64,000 nucleotides of DNA from contig QLIY01000415.1 in the NCBI GenBank assembly GCA_003260075.1, positions 62,001 to 126,000 on the forward strand, read 5' to 3'. Source of the stretch: Phallusia mammillata (lineage: Eukaryota > Chordata > Ascidiacea > Phlebobranchia > Ascidiidae). Below are positions 57,401 through 64,000 of this stretch, one piece after another (the first letter of the stretch is position 1; each line of letters starts with the position of its first letter). The notes beneath the pieces were generated by a model that ran no database searches, was not told where the DNA came from, and saw nothing but the letters and a program-made list of their open reading frames with translations. The translations under genes and the position numbers were made by a program.

Positions 57401-60400
57401 TTTGTTTTCTTAGTATTGATTTGCACCAGCAGATTATACTGGGTTGAGGTGACTCAAGGGGGGGGGGAACTTTTTACACATAAGATTAATGTTCAAAGCA
57501 GAGTTATAAGTCAGGTCGATCGTTTTGAGTGGGTTAGGGCTTTAGTTTTTATAAAACGAACTTGATTCGTCTGACTTTGCATTTGGAATAATTTGTGATG
57601 TGTTTTATAAACTTTCAGGCCTAATTCAGGCTCGTTTTTTGTTTTAAATCGGGTCGCGCCGTGTTTCGAGCTTGTTTTTGGGGGGTTTGGGCCCAAATTT
57701 TAGGCCCGTAGACAACCCGGCCTAAACCCCAAACTGCTATTTTGCCTAAGTGGGTACTTAATTATTTTGCTAAAAAAGTAACCAAAAAAGTAAGTTTTAG
57801 TAAATTCATGGGTATCAGTTTGTTTTCTTGGTATTGATTTGCACCAGCAGATTATACTGGGTTGAGGTGACTCAATTGTAGCTATTTACCAACAAGATTA
57901 AAAACCAATATTAGCCTAAGCAAGACTACAGGATGCTTAAGTTAATCACGTTTACAGTTGTCACCTAACGTTGTAAAACATCATTAAAAAACAAAAGCCT
58001 AAATGCTGTATAACACCTTACAAACACTTTCTTAAACACCTTCTTCGCAAGCAGTTGTGTTTTTACGGCCTAAATGCTGCTCGCAAAGAAATAGAGTGAA
58101 ATAAAAAGGCGTTTTCTGCACAAATACAGGTCCTACCAAACGTAATTTTGCTTTCAGGAAGTGGTCCTGTTGTATGGTTTCAAAAGTTTGAGTACGCCGT
58201 CGGTCATTGGCTCCAGAAGACAGCTGAACATGTACTCGGGTGTGTGCTTTGCAGTCCCGGATGCTTCAGTATGTTTCGAGCTGCTGCGCTAGTCGATGTA
58301 AACGTCATGAACCGATACACGACTAAAGCAACTGAAGCTCTACATTATGTACAGTGGGATCAAGGTAATGCATGTGAAATAACATGCAGTTTGATGTATG
58401 TCTTTGTGTGTGTGTATTTTCCTTAGCTTAGGAAATTTTGCAATCATGGGCGCCGACTGAAAATTTTGCAATATGTGGAAAATTGCGTCAAACACATACT
58501 TACATGGATAGATTTTAGAAATGCAGTAAACCGACAGATATTAACACCAGATACGTAAATAAAGTAGATATCGTTTCTTCTTCACTTTTTATAGCATGAT
58601 CCTTCTTTTTTCATCATTTTTTTACGAAAATGTCTTGGCCCTACGTGCTGGCGCCCATGCTTACAGTTGTCCCTACTCATAAAGGAACTATTTGGCAATA
58701 TATTGTCTCTAGTTGCCGTCATTAACTTTTAACTAAAAACTGAAGCAAAAGTGCAGGACAATTAACCCACAGAACCACTAACAAATACAGCAAACCCTTT
58801 TAACATCAACGAGCAACAAAAACAGAGAAATACATTCAATGCAAAAATAGTCACGTCTCAATCACTATTAAAAATGATGCAAGTTATATTTTAATTTTAC
58901 CTGCGTCCTAGGCCTTAATTGGGTATTTGGCGGTTATGGAAAATCGCCTAAAGTTCAACAAAACTCTATATTGGTGCCCAGTTTGTAACTAGTTTCGTTT
59001 TGATTTATTGACACAACTAACGCTCAATGTGGAGTTTTGTTTGCTCGTTAAATCACATTCTTTACATTGCGCTACTTTTCCAACAACATGGAACCGCAGG
59101 CACAGTTTTAGAACTCATTTCATTACGACACAAAATGTACAAAAGCAGTGTGCCCCCTTGGAATTCGTTTTACAACATCATTTTTAGCCTCACAAAGTCA
59201 CTTCAATCACAAAATAACCTTTGTGATTAAAGATTGTTGTTGTTGTCTGTTTAGGGGAAGATCGTTGGCTTTGTACTCTCTTACTGAAACAAGGCTGGAG
59301 AATCGAATACAGTGCTGCGTCAGACTCCTTTACATTCGCCCCGGAAGAATTCAAAGAGTTTTACAACCAAAGAAGACGGTAATGAGATTTTGTATCATGT
59401 AGAGTCAACACACCAAATTAGCTAACAAAGCACAAAATAATCGTCCTTGTTCTGCTACTAAACGATCCCTTGCAAATTGACTCACCTCCTTGTAAAACAC
59501 ACACTTTATGTAACATTAACAGGGTTGAATAACTGATGTTTCGCAAAAATAATCATGCCTCAGTTTGATGCCAAACTACATTTTAAAGACTTTTGATTGT
59601 ATAACATTCGGGCAACATGGCGCCACAGCCATCCTAACTGTTAATAACGATACAAACCTATCACAAACAAACAAATGTGTTTAACAGATGGGGACCGTCA
59701 ACAATGGCAAACATTTTCGATATCTTGATGGACGCCAAACTGACAGTGAAGAACAACATTTACATATCATGGGGCTACATCTCATATCAGGTATCAAGAC
59801 CCTCAAACTGTTTCATAACTTTTGTGGTTAAGTAGTTATCAAGTTTAAACTTGTCCTTATAGTAAGTTTGTTATCTCCAGTTGTGGCATGGAACAAATTT
59901 GGTGACGCATATTTTTTAGTCTGGTACTCCCAACAAACTAGAGTGCCGTAAGATGGCTAGCCCATATGGTCAATTTAGGTCGAAATATTTAGAAGTGTGT
60001 GTAGCTAAATTTGTTGAATTTAAGGTTTGGTTTATTAAAAGGGCACACAGGTGCACATTTGTTTTGAAACAAATACACGGATGTCGCTTTTTACGTCTGT
60101 TTGGGCCTTTTTTTACCATTAAACAAATTTAATGTATGGAGTTTGCTACCAAACATATATTAAAAGAGCATGATTTTGAAAAGTAAAGAAATACAACATG
60201 CGCCGTGTTGACAAACAAAAAACAAAAATTTCGTGTTTGTGCAGATTGGTTTGATGATTTCATCTATCCTCGGCCCAGCAACAGTGATAATGATTGTACA
60301 AGGAGCTTACCAGTACGTGTTTAGTTGGAGCGCTGCTCTATCACTTGTCGTGTCTCTCATTCCGGTCATCATTTTTATTATACTGTGCTACACTACAAGT

Positions 60401-63400
60401 GCTGACACCCAGGTAAAAATGCAGTGTAACAATATAACAGGTTATTTGTTTTTGTTTTTAATTTGTATGATTCTATTTTAGGGTTACTAATTTTGGTTCT
60501 TGGTAGAGCAGTTATGCTGGTGTGTTCTGTTATCAAATTGCGTTTGGTGGTTCAGGACGTTTTTGTTGCGAAATTCATTGTTGTAGGCATGTAGGGCAAA
60601 TGGCTGTTGCGACAGGATAAGCCAAGAGGAAGTAAAAAATCATGCTTGAGTATTTGACAAACATTCTCCTTACAGCAAACTGCTATTTGTAATTGTTGTG
60701 TTTGCCAAAGAACTAACGGAGTCTTACGACGCACTTAGCCACACACACATTAATCACATATTGAATTGACGAACCTAAATGTTAGACTGACCTTTACTGA
60801 CCAACAGAAGCTGATTTTGTGACCTCATGGCGCTCAGGGCGTTCCTGTTTGAATATCATAAAATTCTTTAGTAATTGCTTCGTTTAAAAGTTTTTTGTAA
60901 GACCAAAAGCTTGTGGAATGTTAGTTAGATCTTTTAGTTGAAAGCGCAACGAATAATGTTGACATAACGATAGTTAGAACTTCCACAAACAGTTGTTAAC
61001 TTTATATGGCACATGGCGTAACGGACAATTAGAAAGTTTGTTACTTCCTAAGTTAAATCTAGGCTCAAACTGCATATGTGTTAAACTAGTTAAAGCTTTA
61101 TGTATTCCATTGTTCTTTCCGACAAAATACCACTCACCATAAATCAAACTAACATAGCCAAGTACGACAGGGCACGTAAAGTTTCAAGTGGCTTAAAATA
61201 ATTTAACGCGACAAGCACAACTTGCGACTGTTCGTGGGAAATAAAGCGACAAGTAGTATTTGTATTCCTTATTTTTCGGGGAATTGGGTCGTAACGTATG
61301 GGTTATGTTTGGCTTGGTACTTTCCTGAATCAGATTTGAAAGTTAACGTGATGTAAGTAATATGTTGCACTTTTGCCTTTGTTGCACAAACTGCTGATAA
61401 AACTCCCCAATGGACTGACTATATCTGCCCACATTCTTCCCGCTGCAGTGCAATGCTTTCGTTGGCTTAATCGTTAAACTAGACGCGAGCTATTTAAGTT
61501 CAGCAAACACAAACTTGGTTGCGCCGTTTCAGCGCAATAAAATGCAACCACGTATGGTCGGGTCGGTCGTAAAAGTTGTTAGCTAGTTCAAAATGTCCCT
61601 AGCTTTTTTAACTCCTGCTGCTATTTACGTCTGGGCTTTGGGAATTTTTTCCAACCTTGATTAATCGCTGACAAATATCACGTGCATCAGCATAAGAAAT
61701 TGAAGCGAGTTTTGTAACGAATCGTGCGGCCTGGTGGGAATGTGTTGCAAAATTGCTGTTTAACGACTTGTTTAAACACTTCTTTTGATGATGGCATAAG
61801 CATTTGCCGAAACGTTCAAAAAATAAAGCATGTCGCTTTTTTCGTCTATTTGGGCCGTTATTTTCATCATTATGTTTATGCATTAATTGGGGATAACCGA
61901 CAAAGTCGTGCACGTAGCCAGATACATGTGGGCTAAAAATGAACTCAATTCTCTGAATTCAAGTTTGAACTTGGAAACTACCAAGTTCAAACGCCGCAAC
62001 TGTGCCTGGCAACATGGACTGAAATATTGACCTTCCGTCAAACCCTAGCTTGGTTATTTGCTGACGATGCGGACATTTAATGACGCAGCACAAACATGAC
62101 GTTGCGCCCTGTATGTGACCACCCAATCTCAATCTCAAGTGGTCATTGCCGTCATATGGCAAACTTTTTGACAATTGCACTCGCCCAAAGGAAAACATCC
62201 CTAATGGAATAAATTGGTCGGCTATCATTGGGTATTAATTAAAATTCACCAAAGTACAAGTGATCTTGTTGGACCTTGAACCCAAAAAAGATTGATCAAG
62301 TGAAAAAGTGTGACTTCACTCGCGACCTAAAAACTGCCTATATAATAAGGTGGTTGTCTTTTTTGCTTCTTTTGAAGGGCACTAGTCGTCCTTGACTGTC
62401 TTTTAAGTTTGAAGGACGCCCTACAAAGAAGATGCATCAAAAAGGCTTTACATTTGGACCTGAACTTTGAACTCTGGTTGGATGAAAACGTTTGTGACAG
62501 ACTGAAAAGACAAGGGACTATATTTACCAAAATAAAAATCCATAATAATCAAACCCTTTCCAAAACTTTTTCCAGTTGTTTTCTTGTGTTATCGGTCACC
62601 AGTAACCACCAAACACCCGCTTAATTTGATTTCCCTTATAGCTTAAAACCTACAGGGTAAATATTAACTTGGTCCATTTTTTCAGGTGGCTGTGGCTGGC
62701 ATTCTGACGATCTTGTACGCGTTGGTGATGATGGCCGTAATAGTTGGTGTAATTGGGGCTATGGTCACCACTGGTAAGACTTTTTTGTCCTTATTTACAT
62801 ACTAGGTTTTTGTGAACAAAAATATGAGGTTAAACTTAAAACATTTTTTGTAAAGTATCAAGAAATTTACAAACCTAAGGTCCATACTATTAGTTTAATT
62901 TGATTGCGAATTCTAGTTTGAACCAATTTTAAATAAATCATAGTACGCCAGGCCAATTAAAGGCGTTAGTTTATGTTCTTGTTATGAAAGTTTAACATTT
63001 TCTACCTTTTAGTGCAAATATATGGTACTCTAGTATCACTCGACCTAGTGCAATAGTTTTCATGTGTTTTTCGTGGGGACGAAAATTCCAAAATTTTCAC
63101 TGACTTGTTTGATTACCACACAGGGCGGGACGATTGTATATGAAATGTTTACTTTGTGATGCGTAGTTCTGATTCCTACGTTACGATGAAATTAATTCTC
63201 TTAGCTGTGCAATATTTGACAATACAACATTGTGGTGAAAATAGAACAAAATTGATTAACTTTCACATTGCGTTATTGTTATACCTGCGGCTTACTGTGT
63301 TGTTATCACCGTATCAGGTGATAAATTTACAACATATTTATAACCCTAACCCTATAAAGCAAGAACGGTCATTTGAACAATTGTTTGCTTATTCAGCTGG

Positions 63401-63857
63401 GTTTCAATTTATTCTTGTGTGGTTGAGCCAGGTAATTCGAAAAGCCTAACATAACTGTTTGGGGCAGGTGATTGACATTGTCCAAATTTCCATTTTTCGT
63501 ATTTTAAACTCTTTAGCACTCATTTGTGGCAAAACATAGATTTTGGTATTTTATCAAGCTTTGCAATTGTTTGTTATTAACAATATCCAGCATAATTTAC
63601 ATCAAATATTAGGTCTTCACAACATTTTACATGTTGATGGTCATGTATTTTTACCAATATGGTTAATGTGCGTGATCTTATTTCGCGATGCTTGTATTTC
63701 CAGTTATCCTGGACCCCAACTCCTTGTTCATGATAATGCTTGTTGGGTTGTATGCCTTTACTGGTATCGTTCACCCACAAGAGATGATGTGCCTTATCCA
63801 CGGTGTGCTCTACTACCTGTGTGTACCATCTGCTTTCATTTTCCTAATGGTTTACAG
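44818..63857 (+). CDS. Chitin synthase gene B with N-terminal OTU-like domain, exons 1-20, 3' end outside window
   Basis: Paralogue of gene A with the same exon order and phases from exon 2 onward. The 20 exons give 1274 complete codons. Residues 1-203 (exon 1) are an OTU-like domain absent from gene A. The membrane block, CATMWHE (802-808), DGD (960-962), EDRW (1064-1067) and QRRRW (1101-1105) are intact, so the enzyme should be active. The last visible exon ends LMVYR just before the expected SWGTRE exon, which lies beyond 64000. Exon 12 appears twice, and fragments of exons 13 and 14 are copied near 56.5 kb at G-run joints; these copies are excluded. Confidence 0.88.
45496..45775 (-). mobile_element. 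tRNA-derived SINE in gene B intron 1
   Basis: On the - strand a tRNA-like head has box A (TAGCTCAGTTGGTAGAACGC) and box B (GGTTCGAATCC). A 21-bp direct repeat (45496-45516 and 45755-45775, identical) flanks it, so insertion is recent. The tail ends ...CAGGGCTGAT and recurs at 20388 and 20709. Confidence 0.82.
46313..46412 (+). CDS. Gene B exon 2
   Basis: 100 nt, residues 204-236, phase 1 to 2; acidic (MDPSNDDFPDFNDDNEPLIE). Counterpart of gene A exon 2 (ends SNDDE) by phase and composition. Confidence 0.78.
47872..48028 (+). CDS. Gene B exon 3, first membrane segment
   Basis: 157 nt, residues 237-289, phase 2 to 0. Ends in a hydrophobic helix and AGGLINK, matching gene A GGVISK. Confidence 0.87.
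48063..48231. mobile_element. MITE family 1, copy in gene B intron 3
   Basis: About 35-bp imperfect inverted ends starting TAAGCTGCAG and meeting at TTTCGACCTATA; 169 bp, 34 bp after exon 3. Confidence 0.65.
48318..48496. mobile_element. MITE family 2 copy in gene B intron 3
   Basis: Ends ACAGTAAACCTAGGTTAAAC / GAATCCGGTTTACAGTA, about 179 bp, with internal GGATTAACCGAATCCGG motifs. Confidence 0.65.
49445..49645 (+). CDS. Gene B exon 4, membrane segment
   Basis: 201 nt, residues 290-356, phase 0 to 0; near-identical to gene A exon 4 (ACVL.LGNGAKVYEGT). Confidence 0.93.
49829..50143. mobile_element. hAT-type non-autonomous element in gene B intron 4
   Basis: 315 bp with ends CAGTGGTTCTAACAC / AGTTCGAGAATCACTG; flanks ATTTAAAC and GTTAATAC do not match well, so an old insertion. 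Confidence 0.55.
50328..50561 (+). CDS. Gene B exon 5, membrane segments
   Basis: 234 nt, residues 357-434, phase 0 to 0. GGLWELLSAVGEGIIFIKV opens the exon; donor GCATTG|GTTAGT. Confidence 0.92.
51029..51176 (+). CDS. Gene B exon 6, membrane segment
   Basis: 148 nt, residues 435-483, phase 0 to 1; CFAGFFTPDH, an acidic/Asn loop, then NYTYIWAFA. Confidence 0.9.
51287..51596 (+). CDS. Gene B exon 7, membrane segments
   Basis: 310 nt, residues 484-586, phase 1 to 2; SVRYWENFVTGDFNLPFGI and VGFTFLVFVVLERETYAS. Confidence 0.92.
52074..52291 (+). CDS. Gene B exon 8, membrane segments
   Basis: 218 nt, residues 587-659, phase 2 to 1; FFFGRVACLTLIQREAYTFP, then a second helix. Confidence 0.92.
52573..52765 (+). 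CDS. Gene B exon 9, last N-terminal membrane segment
   Basis: 193 nt, residues 660-723, phase 1 to 2; YVDWN and GFVLVGLVLGWFATILITLF. Confidence 0.91.
53094..53243 (+). CDS. Gene B exon 10
   Basis: 150 nt, residues 724-773, phase 2 to 2; TEVLFVKAIYGGP and a charged helix-forming end rich in K, E and R. Confidence 0.9.
53569..53712 (+). CDS. Gene B exon 11, CATMWHE motif
   Basis: 144 nt, residues 774-821, phase 2 to 2; Ser/Arg-rich start, then LFLCATMWHETEQEMTQILT (motif 802-808). Confidence 0.94.
53758..54003. repeat. Direct duplication with G10 joint
   Basis: 53758-53873 and 53886-54003; G at 53874-53883. In gene B intron 11. Confidence 0.85.
54146..54394. repeat. Direct duplication with G10 joint
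   Basis: 54146-54262 and 54279-54394; G at 54263-54272. Copies differ at several bases. Confidence 0.8.
54720..54810. repeat. MITE family 1 fragment
   Basis: Carries the right-end motif TATAGGTCGAAACAGTGTG and part of the body (ACAAACTGGATTGCCGTA). Confidence 0.5.
55173..55343 (+). CDS. Gene B exon 12, catalytic core (copy 1)
   Basis: 171 nt, residues 822-878, phase 2 to 2; RLDKDQGSRRSN and FQVHVLFDDAME. A second copy at 56130-56300 differs only by synonymous changes. Confidence 0.92.
55472..55724. repeat. Direct duplication with G10 joint
   Basis: 55472-55592 and 55603-55724; G at 55593-55602. In gene B intron 12. Confidence 0.8.
55797..55931 (+). CDS. Gene B exon 13, catalytic core
   Basis: 135 nt, residues 879-923, phase 2 to 2; IYPTPYGGRLEFILPHGN. 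Its last 46 nt with donor are copied after the G run at 56523. Confidence 0.92.
56048..56650. repeat. Mosaic of copied gene B exon 12-14 pieces between three G runs
   Basis: G10, a copy of 55100-55349 (exon 12), G12, a diverged copy of the exon 14 acceptor region (56319-56522), G10, then a copy of the exon 13 end and donor (56533-56650). The pieces are not in gene order. Confidence 0.8.
56130..56300 (+). pseudogene. Second copy of gene B exon 12
   Basis: Same splice sites and identical predicted peptide as 55173-55343; seven third-position differences, all synonymous. It lies after exon 13 between two G runs (56048-56057 and 56307-56318), so linear splicing through it makes no sense. Best read as the other allele placed in series. 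Confidence 0.6.
56827..57035 (+). CDS. Gene B exon 14, DGD motif
   Basis: 209 nt, residues 924-993, phase 2 to 1; ALDGDVDFQP (DGD 960-962) and GAACGRIHPTG. Its first 39 nt are copied at 56484-56522. Confidence 0.95.
57048..57875. repeat. Duplication of about 410 bp with G10 joint
   Basis: 57048-57457 and 57469-57875; G at 57458-57467. Each copy contains a dispersed repeat rich in GGCCCG/CGGGTC, related to 6590-6945. In gene B intron 14. Confidence 0.85.
58158..58364 (+). CDS. Gene B exon 15, catalytic core
   Basis: 207 nt, residues 994-1062, phase 1 to 1; GPVVWFQKFEYAVGHWLQ and CSPGCFSMFR. Confidence 0.95.
59255..59378 (+). CDS. Gene B exon 16, EDRW
   Basis: 124 nt, residues 1063-1103, phase 1 to 2; GEDRWLCTLLLKQGWRIEY and the first part of QRRRW. 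Confidence 0.94.
59688..59790 (+). CDS. Gene B exon 17, end of QRRRW
   Basis: 103 nt, residues 1104-1138, phase 2 to 0; WGPSTMANIFDIL, then YISWGYISYQ. Confidence 0.94.
59920..60010. repeat. MITE family 1 fragment
   Basis: Diverged copy of the same body: CTCCCAACAAACTAGAGTGC then TTTAGGTCGAAAT. Confidence 0.4.
60245..60412 (+). CDS. Gene B exon 18, membrane segments
   Basis: 168 nt, residues 1139-1194, phase 0 to 0; two helices, the second ending IILCYTT. Confidence 0.93.
60413..62685 (+). other. Gene B intron 18 (2.3 kb)
   Basis: No exon found; both flanking exons join in phase 0 as in gene A. Contains repeat motifs near 61785 and short frames without known similarity. Confidence 0.6.
62686..62773 (+). 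CDS. Gene B exon 19, membrane segment
   Basis: 88 nt, residues 1195-1223, phase 0 to 1; one hydrophobic helix (AGILTILYALVMMAVIVGV). Confidence 0.92.
63704..63857 (+). CDS. Gene B exon 20, last exon in window
   Basis: 154 nt, from residue 1224, phase 1 to 2; FTGIVHPQEMMCLIHG and LCVPSAFIFLMVY. The next exon should encode SWGTRE and is not in the window. Confidence 0.93.
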
Positions 63858-64000
63858 GTAAAACCTTTTAATTGAACATATTTGTTTCTGCTCTTATAAT
63901 GGGCCTGGTTAGCCAAAACCGTATGTTACCCATAAGCAGTAGGGCGTGATTCCGCCTTAAAAACATGAACGACATTACTTAAACCTGATTTAAAGCTTGA

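Noticed and set aside
62404-62624. Short frame with LHLDLNFELWLDENVCDRL in gene B intron 18
   Set aside because: Looks protein-like but has no recognised family, and gene A has no exon at this place.

Overview
The window is AT-rich animal nuclear DNA. It holds two intron-rich chitin synthase genes in tandem on the + strand, set among many short transposon derivatives. Small-to-medium introns, a highly polymorphic look, abundant hAT-type MITEs and tRNA-derived SINEs, and paired animal chitin synthases suggest an invertebrate deuterostome, most likely an ascidian (Ciona-like) tunicate. The species is inference only.

Layout. 1-4485: upstream region with no gene, only MITE copies and duplicated blocks. 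4486-36905: gene A, 32 exons whose splice phases all agree, giving a complete 1559-residue chitin synthase. It has about nine N-terminal membrane segments, a glycosyltransferase core with CATMWHE, DGD, EDRW and QRRRW, then five membrane segments, SWGTRE, a charged linker, two more membrane segments and a proline-rich tail. Intron 2 (7.7 kb) and intron 23 (3.6 kb) are loaded with repeats. Intron 23 carries a 76-nt G run, a 2.2-kb 17-bp minisatellite and a decayed Polinton/adintovirus-like fragment. 36906-44733: intergenic, with no gene seen and one 898-bp hAT-type element. 44818 to beyond 63857: gene B, exons 1-20 of a paralogous chitin synthase that runs off the right edge.

Main biological finding. 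Exon 1 of gene B encodes an OTU-protease-like domain of about 130 residues joined in phase to the chitin synthase. The residues that align with the OTU catalytic Cys and His are both Ser, so it looks like a pseudo-OTU domain. Gene A has only a 27-residue exon in this place, with the same splice phase.

Main structural oddity. Twenty-two runs of G (or C), nearly all 10-12 nt, sit mostly at the joints of 90-97% identical local duplications, some carrying whole or partial exons. One copied exon differs only at synonymous sites, and one run stands exactly where about 160 bp is missing relative to the other copy. I read most of them as joints between alternative haplotypes or assembly fragments rather than real duplications, so apparent exon duplications (gene A exon 28, gene B exon 12) need checking against reads.

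The two synthases presumably act in the plasma membrane, polymerising UDP-GlcNAc into extruded chitin. In ascidians chitin lines the gut, whereas the tunic is cellulose.
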